Of a DNA stretch of 64,000 nt, positions 30,929 through 39,370 are shown in pieces. The stretch covers positions 62,001 through 126,000 of the forward strand of contig DASUOH010000039.1 in the NCBI GenBank assembly GCA_036276735.1. The letters run 5' to 3'. A model generated the notes under the pieces. That model worked only from the letters and a program-made list of their open reading frames with translations, had not been told where the DNA came from and did no database searches. Numbering within the stretch: the first letter of the stretch is position 1; each line of letters starts with the position of its first letter. Source of the stretch: VRUE01 sp036276735 (GTDB lineage: Bacteria; Actinomycetota; Thermoleophilia; Solirubrobacterales; 70-9). A program made the position numbers and the translations under genes.

Positions 30929-31772
30929 CGCCCTCCTCTTCACCCTGCTCGGAGCTTGCGCAGGAGGGCTGGCGGCTCTCGCTGCTCGCGAGGCGCTGCT
31001 CGCGACCCCGGCCGCGGCGCGCTGGCTGCGCCTGGCGCTCGAGCCGCTGCGGCGCGCCGGGGCGGAGGGGTACCTGCCGTCCACCGTGGAGCGACGTCGC
31101 CTTGCCCTGGTAGGGATGGCCGCCGCCATGCTGGGCGGCTGGCTGCTCGGTGGGACCGCCGTGGCAGTGCCGCTGGCCCTTGCCGGTCCGGCTCTCGCGA
31201 CGACGGCGGTTTCGAACCGCAGACGCCGTTACCGCCGTCGTGTCGAGCTGGCGCTGCCCGACGTCTCGATCGCGATCGCCGACTCCTTGACCGCGGGGCG
31301 CTCGCTACGGGCTGCTCTCGGCGCGGCGGCAACTTCGCTCCAGGGCCCGGCGGCGGTTGAGCTGAGCCGGCTCGCCGCCGAGCTCGGTCTCGGCGCGCCA
31401 ACCAGCGATGCGGTCGAGGGCTGGCGAGGTCGGATGCGCTCCACCCGGGTGGACGCATTCGCGGCGGCACTGCTCAGCCAGCGCCTGGCGGGCGGCGATT
31501 TGGCCGGCCTCCTGCGTCGCTTCGCCGCCGGCGCGGCGGAGCGCGACCGGGTCGCCGAGGACGCCCGCTCGGCCACGGCGCAGGCACGGTTCACCGGACT
31601 GCTGGTGGTCGCGATGCCGACCGGCGGCGCCCTTTTCGCCGAGCTGCTGCAGCCCGGATTCGTCGCCCATCTGCTCGCGGATCCGTCATCGACGGTGCTC
31701 CTGCTCTTCGCGGCTGTGTTGCAGGTCGCCGGGTTCGTCGCGATCCGTCGCCTCGCGAAGGCGGTCGATTGA
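30918..31772 (+). CDS. tadB: TadB-type inner-membrane platform protein
   Basis: 284 residues with the T2SF (GspF-like) domain in the middle (VELALPDVSIAIADSLTAGR, GDLAGLLRRFA) and membrane helices near residues 5-25, 65-95 and at the C-terminus. It starts at GTG within the end of cpaF. With TadC it forms the membrane platform driven by CpaF. Confidence 0.85.
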   Translation: MTDSALLFTLLGACAGGLAALAAREALLATPAAARWLRLALEPLRRAGAEGYLPSTVERRRLALVGMAAAMLGGWLLGGTAVAVPLALAGPALATTAVSNRRRRYRRRVELALPDVSIAIADSLTAGRSLRAALGAAATSLQGPAAVELSRLAAELGLGAPTSDAVEGWRGRMRSTRVDAFAAALLSQRLAGGDLAGLLRRFAAGAAERDRVAEDARSATAQARFTGLLVVAMPTGGALFAELLQPGFVAHLLADPSSTVLLLFAAVLQVAGFVAIRRLAKAVD

Positions 31773-32527
31773 CCCCGCTCGCGCTCCTGGCCGCCGTGGC
31801 CGCTCTGTTCGCTCTCGTCGCGGCCAAGGAAGCGTTGGCTGCGGCGGAGACGGGCCTCGACGAGCGCCTTGTGCGCCTCGCGCTCGCGCCGAAGCTGCCG
31901 GCGCCGGCGCTGCTCGCCGGCAAGATCGCGGCCGCGCTCGTGGGCGTCGCGACGGCTTGGCTCGCCGCTCCGGCCGCCCCCGGGCGGCTCGCGCTGCTGG
32001 TCGCCATCGGCCTGCCCCTCGGCGGTTTCTGGTTCCCCGACGCGGTGCTCGAGCGGCGGCGGCGCAGGCGCAGGCGCCGACTTGTCGCGGCGCTGCCGAA
32101 TGCCGCCGATCTGCTCGCGGTGGCCGCGGCGGCCGGCCGCAGCTCCGCCGCGGGCCTCGTCGAGGTGGGCCGGTCCGGCTCCGGCCCCCTGGCCGCCGAG
32201 CTCCGTGTCCTTGGCGCTGAAGTGGAGTGCGGGCGATCCCTCGCCTCGGCGCTAGGCGCCCTCCGCGCGCGCACCGGGAGCGCTGAGGTCGCGGCGCTGT
32301 GCGCGGCAGTCGAGCGCTCGCACCGGCTCGGCTCGCCGTTGGCCGATCAGCTGCGCCGCCAGGCAAGCTCTTTACGGCGCGACCAGCGCCGCGCGATCGA
32401 GGACCATGCCGCCAGGGCGGCGCCGAAGATCCAGCTGGTCGTCGCGCTCGTGCTCGTTCCCTCGGTGCTGCTGATGATCGCCGCGGCGCTGATCGCCAAC
32501 GCGGATCTCCTGCTCGCCGGCTTCTAG
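31769..32527 (+). CDS. tadC: TadC-type inner-membrane platform protein
   Basis: 252 residues with the T2SF domain (LVAALPNAADLLAVAAAAGR, SHRLGSPLADQLRRQA, KIQLVVALVLVPSVLLMIAA). The start is a TTG overlapping the tadB stop. It is the last gene of the Tad set. No Flp pilin, TadE/F pseudopilin or prepilin peptidase gene follows, so those must be elsewhere if the machine is functional. Confidence 0.85.
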   Translation: MTPLALLAAVAALFALVAAKEALAAAETGLDERLVRLALAPKLPAPALLAGKIAAALVGVATAWLAAPAAPGRLALLVAIGLPLGGFWFPDAVLERRRRRRRRRLVAALPNAADLLAVAAAAGRSSAAGLVEVGRSGSGPLAAELRVLGAEVECGRSLASALGALRARTGSAEVAALCAAVERSHRLGSPLADQLRRQASSLRRDQRRAIEDHAARAAPKIQLVVALVLVPSVLLMIAAALIANADLLLAGF

Positions 32528-32531
32528 GGCT

Positions 32532-32576
32532 GGCCTGGCGAGTTATCACCGCATAGCGGGGAAAAGTCGCCAGGCC
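32532..32576 (+). terminator. Structured terminator after tadC
   Basis: 10-bp perfect arms GGCCTGGCGA (32532-32541) and TCGCCAGGCC (32567-32576), with a small inner CCGC/GCGG stem, start 5 nt after the tadC stop and separate the Tad operon from the dcw promoter. Confidence 0.6.
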
Positions 32577-32620
32577 TTCCCGCAACCGGGCTTGCAATGG
32601 GTTGGAATTTCAGACTTGTG

Positions 32621-32649
32621 TTGCAAAGTGGGAGGAAGTGGGTTATTGT
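32621..32649 (+). promoter_or_regulatory. mraZ promoter with MraZ box in the spacer
   Basis: TTGCAA (32621-32626), a 17-bp spacer, then TATTGT (32644-32649). The spacer and -35 edge hold AAAGTGGGAGGAAGTGGG (32625-32642), the two direct GTGGG repeats known as the MraZ operator. MraZ is therefore expected to repress its own operon by occupying the promoter core. Confidence 0.75.
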
Positions 32650-32747
32650 GCCGCTCGAGTTGAAGCCCAGGACCGGGGTGGTGAGGCTCCTCCCACCTCA
32701 TCACTCCGGTCCTAACTCTCTTCAGGCCAGAAAGGAACCGCGCCGGG

Positions 32748-33191
32748 ATGGCATTTCGGGGTCTCTACGAGCACAGCCTCGACGCCAAGGACCGCCTCAC
32801 GGTTCCCTCCCGGTTCCGTGCTGCCCTTGCTGACGGCATCGTTCTCTCCAAGGGCTTCGACCCCTGCGTCTGGGTGCACACGACCGAGGAGTTCGAGCAG
32901 CTCTCGGACCGCTTCCTGGCCCCGCACAGCCCCTTCGGCGGCGACGCCCGCCGCCTGCGCCGCCGCTTCCACGGCGGCTCCTTCGACGAGAAGCTCGACT
33001 CGGCTGGGCGCATCCGCGTCCCCAGGCCGCTGATCGAGCACGCCGGCCTGGAGGGCCCGTGCGTGGTGATCGGAGCGGGGGAGTACCTGGAGATCTGGAA
33101 TGCCGACGCCTGGGCAAAGCAGGAGGAAGAGCTCGACGCCTCCGCGCCGGAGATCGCCGAGGGGCTGGCCGGCAGTGGGGCGGTGGCGTGA
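32748..33191 (+). CDS. mraZ: Transcriptional regulator MraZ
   Basis: 147 residues with two SpoVT/AbrB-like half-domains: FRGLYEHSLDAKDRLTVPSR and FDEKLDSAGRIRVPRPL. MraZ forms a ring that binds GTGGG repeats upstream of its own gene, and such repeats are present in the promoter here. It is the first gene of the division and cell-wall cluster. RBS: AGAAAGGA about 15 nt upstream. Confidence 0.96.
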   Translation: MAFRGLYEHSLDAKDRLTVPSRFRAALADGIVLSKGFDPCVWVHTTEEFEQLSDRFLAPHSPFGGDARRLRRRFHGGSFDEKLDSAGRIRVPRPLIEHAGLEGPCVVIGAGEYLEIWNADAWAKQEEELDASAPEIAEGLAGSGAVA

Positions 33192-33192
33192 G

Positions 33193-34233
33193 ATGCGGGC
33201 CGCTGCCTCAGCGCTTCCAAGGCAGGCACCGGCCGCGATGCCCGCGAGCCCGTCCCCCGAGCGCGCAACCCTTGTCCTGATGACCCGGGAGCACCAGCCC
33301 GTGATGGCGGCCGAGCTGACCGAGCTGCTGGCGCCCCGTCGCGGCCAGACCGCTGTCGACTGCACCTTCGGCGGTGGCGGCCACGCCGAGCGGATCGCGG
33401 CCGAGCTCGGGCCTGAGGGGACGCTTGTCTGCATCGACCGCGATCCCGCCGCCGAGGACCGCTACGCCGAGTTCGCCGCCGCCGCGCCGTGCCGAACCAG
33501 GTTCCTCGGCACCGACTTCGCGGCAGGTCTGCGGGCATTGGACGGCGAAGGCCTTACCCCAGACATGGTCTACATGGATCTGGGGATGTCCTCGATGCAG
33601 GTCGACGCGATGGAGCGGGGGTTCTCCTACTCCTACGACGCCCCGCTCGACATGCGGATGGACACCCGCCAGCAGCTGACCGCGGCGGACGTCGTCAACG
33701 AGTGGCCCGAGTCGCGTATCGCGCAGGTCTTGAAGCGCTTCGGCGAGGAGCGCTACGCCGGCGGCATCGCCCGCGAGATCGCCCGCAGGCGCCCGCTCGC
33801 CACCACCTCTGAGCTGGTCGCGGCGATCAAGGCGGGAATGCCCGCGTCGGCTCGCTTCGGTGGCGGTCATCCCGCCAAGCGGACCTTCCAGGCGATCAGG
33901 ATCGCGGTCAACGGCGAGCTCGACTCGCTCGAGGACGCCCTGCCGACCGCCTGGTCGATGCTGCCGGTGAGCGGCCGGCTCGCCGCGATCTCCTTCCACT
34001 CGCTCGAGGACCGACGCGTCAAGCGCTTCCTGGCGGCGCGCGCCAAGGGCTGCGTCTGCCCGCCTGAGCTGCCGGTCTGCGCCTGCGGCCGGGTCCCGGA
34101 GGCCGAGCTGCTCACCCGTCGCGCCGTCGCCCCCGGGCCAGACGAGGTCGCCGCCAACCCGCGCTCGAAGTCGGCTCACCTGCGCGCCGCGGTCAAGGTC
34201 GCCGAGAACGCCGTCGCCGGAGGCGGGGACTGA
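33193..34233 (+). CDS. rsmH: 16S rRNA (cytosine1402-N4)-methyltransferase RsmH
   Basis: 346 residues if started at the ATG 1 nt after mraZ; a second candidate (33280) gives 317 residues and begins at the conserved MTREHQPVM. Motifs: DCTFGGGGHA (SAM site), YMDLGMSSMQVD, RFGGGHPAKRTFQAIRIAVN and ISFHSLEDRRVK. It methylates C1402 of 16S rRNA. I chose the first start for its position, but the extra 29 residues are low-complexity. Confidence 0.92.
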   Translation: MRAAASALPRQAPAAMPASPSPERATLVLMTREHQPVMAAELTELLAPRRGQTAVDCTFGGGGHAERIAAELGPEGTLVCIDRDPAAEDRYAEFAAAAPCRTRFLGTDFAAGLRALDGEGLTPDMVYMDLGMSSMQVDAMERGFSYSYDAPLDMRMDTRQQLTAADVVNEWPESRIAQVLKRFGEERYAGGIAREIARRRPLATTSELVAAIKAGMPASARFGGGHPAKRTFQAIRIAVNGELDSLEDALPTAWSMLPVSGRLAAISFHSLEDRRVKRFLAARAKGCVCPPELPVCACGRVPEAELLTRRAVAPGPDEVAANPRSKSAHLRAAVKVAENAVAGGGD

Positions 34234-34772
34234 TGGCGGCAGCCGCCACGGCACGCAAGGCGGCGCCAGCCCGCAAGGCACCGCCCCGCAAACGCGCTGC
34301 GCTCCGCGTCGCCCCGGCCCCGAAGCCCGCCCGTAGGGCGCCTGCTCGCCGCAAGCCGGCGCCCAAGGCGCCCCCTCGCCGCGGCGGCCAGCTGATCCCG
34401 ATCGCCGTCGGCACGGCGACCGCGGTCCGAAAGCTCCCCGACTCCGGCCTGATCGTCCGGCTTACCCATGGACGAGCCTGGATCGGCCTGCTCGGACTGC
34501 TGCTTGCCGGCATCGTCGCCCTCAACGTGGTCACGCTCAGCCTCGCGGCGACCGCGGGTCAGGTCGACCAGAACATCCAGGCGCTCGATCGTGAGAACTC
34601 GTTGCTGGCCGGGGTCGACGCCCAGAAGTCCGCCGTCGCGCGGGTGCGCCACGATGCCATCGCAATCGGCCTCAGCTCCGTCGCAATCGAGGACGTCGGC
34701 TACGTGACTGCCTCGGGCGATGACGCCGTCACCGCCGCGCAGCGCCTGGCGGCTGCCGGGACCGGCTACTAG
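34233..34772 (+). CDS. ftsL: FtsL-like septal protein
   Basis: 179 residues. A long Ala/Pro/Lys/Arg-rich cytoplasmic tail (about 1-75) precedes one membrane helix (WIGLLGLLLAGIVALNVVTL) and a short extracytoplasmic coiled coil (VDQNIQALDRENSLL). That topology and the position between rsmH and ftsI identify the FtsL/DivIC type, part of the FtsQLB complex. The tail is longer than in most FtsL. The ATG shares its A with the rsmH stop. Confidence 0.8.
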   Translation: MAAAATARKAAPARKAPPRKRAALRVAPAPKPARRAPARRKPAPKAPPRRGGQLIPIAVGTATAVRKLPDSGLIVRLTHGRAWIGLLGLLLAGIVALNVVTLSLAATAGQVDQNIQALDRENSLLAGVDAQKSAVARVRHDAIAIGLSSVAIEDVGYVTASGDDAVTAAQRLAAAGTGY

Positions 34773-34784
34773 GGGACTGCACGA

Positions 34785-36437
34785 GTGCGGACGATCGAGC
34801 GGCGGATCGGCCTCCTCTTCGCCGGATTCCTCCTCTGCTTTCTCGTCGTCTCGGTCCGGGCGGTATGGCTGCAGGGCGTTCGCGGTCCGCAGCTCGCTTC
34901 CGAAGCGGCCTACCAGCAGACCGAGACGATCGAAGTACCGGGCCTGCGCGGTTCGCTGCTGGACCGCTACGGCAATCCGCTCGCCATCTCCGAAGACGCG
35001 GCGACGATCTACGCGACGCCATACCAGGTCAAGGACCCGGTTGGCACGGCCGAGCGGCTCGCCCGGGCGCTCGAGACCGACCGCGACGATCTGCTCGGCA
35101 GCCTTACCTCAGAGTCCGGCTTCTCCTACGTCGCCAAGAAGGTCGATCTACCAACAGCGGCGCGGGTGGAACGGCTCGAGCTGCCTGGGATCGGCCAGCT
35201 TCCCGACAGCAGGCGAACCTACCCGCAGGGCGAGCTGGCCGCACAGGTGTTGGGCGTGGTCGGCGCCGAAGACGAAGGGCTGACGGGCCTTGAGGTGGGT
35301 GAGGAAGAGGTGCTCGCCGGCGCCGACGGCGAGCGCCGGATCGTCAAGGACGCGCTCGGCGAGCCGATCAGGATGGAGACCGTCGCCGAGGCGAGCGACG
35401 GCGAGGATCTGCGCCTCACGATCGACCCGGCGATCCAAAAAGAGGCCGAGGCGGCGCTGGCCGCGGTGGGGGAAACGTTCGCGCCGAAAGGCGCCACCGC
35501 AATTGTCATGGACCCCGGCGATTCGGACGTGTTGGCGATGGCCAACTGGCCGCCGGTCGACCCCGGCGATCTCTCCGAGGCCGAGAGCGAAGACCTGCTC
35601 AACCGGGCGACCGGCTTCACCTACGAGCCCGGCTCGACGTTCAAGGCGTTCACCGTCGCCGCGGCGCTCGAGGACAAGAAGGTGACGCCCACGACCGCCT
35701 TCACCCTGCCGCCGACCATCGAAGTCGCCGACCGCACGATCGAGGAGTCGCACGCTCGCGGCACCGAAACGCTCTCGGTCGCCGAAATCCTCGCTCACTC
35801 CTCGAACGTCGGCGCGGTAACGATCGGATTGGGCCTCGGCAGCGAACGCTTCAGCCGCTGGATCGAGCGCTTCGGCTTCGGCCGGCCGACCGGGGTGCGC
35901 TTCCCCGGCGAGGAGCAGGGCCTCGTGCCGCAGCTGGAGGAGTACTCCGGCTCGACGATGGGGAACCTGCCGCTCGGCCAGGGCCTCTCGGTGACCCCGA
36001 TGCAGATGATGGCCGCCTACGCCGCGATCGCCAACGGCGGTCTGCTCCGCGCCCCCCGGCTGATCGACTCGATCGACGGCGAGCCGGTGGAGCGTGAGAG
36101 GGGCAAGCGGGTGATCGGTCCCGACGTCGCAGCCGAGGTGCGGACGATGCTCGAGGGCGTGCTCGCCCCCGGCGGCACCGCCTCGGAGGTCAGCGTCCCG
36201 GGCTACACCCTGGCCGGCAAGACCGGCACCGCCGAGGTGGCCGAAAACGGCACCTACTCGGACACCAAATACGTCGCCTCGTTCATCGGCTTCGCACCGG
36301 CCGAGAACCCGCGCCTGCTGGTCGCCGTGGTGGTCGACCAGCCGCAGGGCGAAATCTACGGGGGCACGGTCGCGGCCCCGGCCTTCGGCGAGATCGCCGA
36401 GTTCGCGCTGCCTCACCTCGGCGTCGCGCCCGAATAG
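34785..36437 (+). CDS. ftsI: Septal peptidoglycan transpeptidase (PBP3, FtsI)
   Basis: 550 residues. N-terminal membrane anchor (GLLFAGFLLCFLVVSVRAVW), PBP dimerisation domain with RGSLLDRYGNPLA, and a transpeptidase domain with catalytic Ser in PGSTFK (about 284), SxN as SSN, and KTG in AGKTGTAE (about 479). It cross-links septal peptidoglycan with FtsW. GTG start 12 bp after ftsL. No PASTA domains at the C-terminus. Confidence 0.95.
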   Translation: MRTIERRIGLLFAGFLLCFLVVSVRAVWLQGVRGPQLASEAAYQQTETIEVPGLRGSLLDRYGNPLAISEDAATIYATPYQVKDPVGTAERLARALETDRDDLLGSLTSESGFSYVAKKVDLPTAARVERLELPGIGQLPDSRRTYPQGELAAQVLGVVGAEDEGLTGLEVGEEEVLAGADGERRIVKDALGEPIRMETVAEASDGEDLRLTIDPAIQKEAEAALAAVGETFAPKGATAIVMDPGDSDVLAMANWPPVDPGDLSEAESEDLLNRATGFTYEPGSTFKAFTVAAALEDKKVTPTTAFTLPPTIEVADRTIEESHARGTETLSVAEILAHSSNVGAVTIGLGLGSERFSRWIERFGFGRPTGVRFPGEEQGLVPQLEEYSGSTMGNLPLGQGLSVTPMQMMAAYAAIANGGLLRAPRLIDSIDGEPVERERGKRVIGPDVAAEVRTMLEGVLAPGGTASEVSVPGYTLAGKTGTAEVAENGTYSDTKYVASFIGFAPAENPRLLVAVVVDQPQGEIYGGTVAAPAFGEIAEFALPHLGVAPE

Positions 36438-36465
36438 GGCGGACCGCCCACATAGAATCGAGAAC

Positions 36466-37917
36466 GTGAGGTTGGACCAGCTCACGGAGGCGGTCGCCGG
36501 CGCACGGCTCCTCGGCGATGGCTCTGCCGAGATCGCCGACCTCGTCTACGACAACCGCGGCGTACGGGCCGGCTCACTCTTCTTCTGCATCCGCGGCAGC
36601 CGCGCCGACGGACACGATTTCGCCGCCGCGGCGGTCGAGGCGGGGGCGGTGGCGCTCGTCGTCGAGCGAGAGCTGGACCTCGGGGTGCCGCAGGTCCTGG
36701 TCGCCGACGCGCGGGCGGCGATGGCGCCGCTGGCGGCGCGGTTCTGGGGGGACCCGACCGCGAAGCTGCGCGTGGTCGGGGTGACCGGTACCAATGGCAA
36801 GACGACGACCGCCTTCCTGATTCGCGAGATCCTCGAGGCGGCGGGCATCCGAAGCGGGCTTCTGGGGACGGTGAAGCAGGTGGTCGCCGGCGCCGAAGTG
36901 GCCGCCGAGCGGACGACCCCGGAGGCGATCGACCTGCAGGCGACCTTTCGTCGCATGCTCGACGGAGGCGATCGCGCCTGCGTCATGGAGGTCTCCTCGC
37001 ACGCCCTGGCGCTGCACCGCGCTGACTCGATCCACTTCGAGGTCGCCCTGTTCACCAACCTCAGCCAGGACCACCTCGACTTCCACGCCGACATGGGCGA
37101 CTACTTCCAGGCGAAGCGGCGGCTGTTCGACGCCGGTCCGCGGATCTCGGCGGTCAACGTCGACGACGAGTATGGCCATCGACTGGCCAGCGAATTCGAC
37201 TGCCTGCGCTTCTCGGTCGAGGGATGGGATGCCGACTTCGTCGCCCGCGACGTCTCCTTCGACGCCGGCGGCTCCAGCTTCACGATCGTCGAGCGCGACG
37301 GCGAGATCCCGGTCCGGACGCGCCTGCCGGGCCACTTCAACGTTGCCAATGCGCTCGCGGCCTTTGCGGCGGCGCGCGCGCTCGGGGTCGACTCAGACGT
37401 CGCGGCCGCCGGGCTGACCGCAGCGGCACCGCCCCCCGGCCGCTTCGAGCCGGTTGACGAGGGGCAGCCCTTCACGGTGTTGGTCGACTACGCGCACACG
37501 CCGGACTCGCTCGAGAACGTCCTGCGGGCGGCGCGACGCCTGACCGAGGGCCGCCTGCTGGCTGTCTTCGGCGCCGGCGGCGACCGGGACGCCGGCAAGC
37601 GCCCGCACATGGGGCGCGCCGCCGCCGAGCTGTCGGACCTGGCGGTCGTCACCTCTGACAACCCGCGCTCCGAGTCGCCTGCGGCGATCATCGAACAGAT
37701 CCTCGACGGGATCGAGGATCGCGGCGATGTGGAGGTGGAGCCCGATCGCCGCGCGGCGATTGCCCGGGCGCTGGCCCAGGCCGGCGCCGGTGACACGGTC
37801 GTGATCGCCGGCAAGGGGCACGAGCAGGGCCAGGAATTCGAGGGCGGCCGCAAGGTTCCCTTCGACGATCGTGAGGTCGCCCGGGAGGAGCTGCGCAGGC
37901 TCGCGAAGGTGCGATGA
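36466..37917 (+). CDS. murE: UDP-MurNAc-tripeptide synthetase (meso-DAP adding)
   Basis: 483 residues. Mur ligase ATP site VTGTNGKTTT, central MEVSSHAL and FTNLSQDHLDFH (metal-carbamate lysine region), and C-terminal DNPRSE, the signature of meso-diaminopimelate-specific MurE. It adds DAP to UDP-MurNAc-L-Ala-D-Glu. GTG start; ends overlapping murF by ATGA. Confidence 0.96.
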   Translation: MRLDQLTEAVAGARLLGDGSAEIADLVYDNRGVRAGSLFFCIRGSRADGHDFAAAAVEAGAVALVVERELDLGVPQVLVADARAAMAPLAARFWGDPTAKLRVVGVTGTNGKTTTAFLIREILEAAGIRSGLLGTVKQVVAGAEVAAERTTPEAIDLQATFRRMLDGGDRACVMEVSSHALALHRADSIHFEVALFTNLSQDHLDFHADMGDYFQAKRRLFDAGPRISAVNVDDEYGHRLASEFDCLRFSVEGWDADFVARDVSFDAGGSSFTIVERDGEIPVRTRLPGHFNVANALAAFAAARALGVDSDVAAAGLTAAAPPPGRFEPVDEGQPFTVLVDYAHTPDSLENVLRAARRLTEGRLLAVFGAGGDRDAGKRPHMGRAAAELSDLAVVTSDNPRSESPAAIIEQILDGIEDRGDVEVEPDRRAAIARALAQAGAGDTVVIAGKGHEQGQEFEGGRKVPFDDREVAREELRRLAKVR

Positions 37918-39368
37918 GGCTCGTCGCCGAGCAGATCGCCGCGGCCACCGGCGCAGAGATCGTCGCGCGGGGGCGCCAGGAACCGGCGCGGCGGGCGACG
38001 ATCGACTCGCGCGACGCAGGGGAGGGCGACCTCTTCTTCGGCCTGCGCGGCGAGCGGGTCGACGGCGGCGCCTTTGCCGCGGCGGCGCTGGAGACCGGCG
38101 CCTGGGGCGCGGTGGTCGACCGCGAGACCGCGCGTTCGCCGTTTGTCGCGGATAGCCAGACAAAGGGCGAACGCGCTGCTGGCGGCGGCTGGGTCTTCGC
38201 CGTCGACGACCCCCTCGCCGCCCTCCAGGCGCTGGCCCGCGAGTGGCGCCGTGCTCTGGGGGCGCGGACCGTCGGCATCACCGGCTCGGTCGGCAAGACC
38301 TCGGTCAAGGACATCGCCCGCGCCCTCCTCCCGGGGGCGGTTCATGCCAATCGCGAGAACCTCAACACCGAGATCGGCCTGCCCCTGACCGTGCTCGAGG
38401 CGCCGGCCGAGACCGACCTGCTGGTGCTGGAGATGGCGATGCGGGGACCGGGCCAGATAGCCGAGCTGGCGTCGATCGCCGAGCCGGAAGTCGCGGCGAT
38501 CACCAATGTCGGCCCCGTCCACGTGGAGCTGCTCGGCTCGGTCGAGGCGATCGCCGCCGCCAAGGCGGAGGTGCTCGACGCGCTGCCGAGCGACGGGGTC
38601 GCCGTCGCACCGGTTGACGCCGGCCCGCTCGAGTCCCATCTGGCGCGAGCGCCGCGGCTGCTCCGCTTCGGCCCCGGCGGCGAGATCGAGGTGGTCGAGG
38701 CCCGGGTCGAGGACGGGGTCACGGAGGCGCTGGTCGCGACGCCGCTCGGCCGCCAGCGCTTCCACCTGCCCTTCGCCGAGCGTCACAACCTGACCAACGC
38801 GCTGGCGGCGATCGCGATCGGCGTCGCGCTCGAAGCGCCGCTCGCGGAAATGGCCGACCACGCTGCGAACATTGGCTTCTCCCGTTTCCGGGGCGAGCGC
38901 CTCGAGCTGGGCGACGGGATCGTCCTCGTGAACGACTGCTACAACGCCAACCCGGTCTCGACGCGCGCCGCGCTCGACCACCTCGCGACCCTCGACGCCG
39001 GCCGCCGTGTCGCCGTGCTCGGGGAGATGGCGGAGCTCGGCGACGGCGCTCCCGGCTACCACGGCGAGGTCGGTGCCCACGCCCGCGAGCACGGCATCGA
39101 CCTGGTCGTCGGGGTCGGCGAGCCGGCCCGTGACTACGAGCCCGACGAGCTGGTCGCGACGCCGGCCGAGGCGGCGGAGCTGCTCGCCGCGCAGCTCGAG
39201 CCAGGCGACGCCGTCCTGGTCAAGGGCTCGCGCTCGGCCGGGCTGGAGGCGGTGGCTGAATCGCTTGAAGCGCTGATTGGCCGACAAGCGGCCCCCGGAC
39301 GCGGGAGTGGGGGCCAGTCGCAATCTGATTCCTCTGGCCCCCACGGGAGCCGAGGAGGCCGCGCTTAA
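37914..39368 (+). CDS. murF: UDP-MurNAc-tripeptide-D-Ala-D-Ala ligase
   Basis: 484 residues. ATP site ITGSVGKTSVKD, EMAMRGPGQIAEL, TNVGPVHVELLGS, and NDCYNANPVS. The ATP loop has SVGKTS where MurE has TNGKTT, as usual for MurF. The last about 30 residues are Gly/Ser-rich and lack a conserved motif. It completes the pentapeptide precursor. Two bases separate it from mraY. Confidence 0.95.
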   Translation: MRLVAEQIAAATGAEIVARGRQEPARRATIDSRDAGEGDLFFGLRGERVDGGAFAAAALETGAWGAVVDRETARSPFVADSQTKGERAAGGGWVFAVDDPLAALQALAREWRRALGARTVGITGSVGKTSVKDIARALLPGAVHANRENLNTEIGLPLTVLEAPAETDLLVLEMAMRGPGQIAELASIAEPEVAAITNVGPVHVELLGSVEAIAAAKAEVLDALPSDGVAVAPVDAGPLESHLARAPRLLRFGPGGEIEVVEARVEDGVTEALVATPLGRQRFHLPFAERHNLTNALAAIAIGVALEAPLAEMADHAANIGFSRFRGERLELGDGIVLVNDCYNANPVSTRAALDHLATLDAGRRVAVLGEMAELGDGAPGYHGEVGAHAREHGIDLVVGVGEPARDYEPDELVATPAEAAELLAAQLEPGDAVLVKGSRSAGLEAVAESLEALIGRQAAPGRGSGGQSQSDSSGPHGSRGGRA

Positions 39369-39370
39369 GC

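Noticed and set aside
29045..31129. 694-codon open frame antisense to the Tad genes
   Set aside because: It is a GC-rich shadow frame: Arg/Gly/Gln-rich composition, no domain pattern, and it lies over three well-supported genes.
37488..39344. 618-codon open frame antisense to murE/murF
   Set aside because: Shadow of two clear Mur ligase genes; low-complexity Arg/Gly composition.
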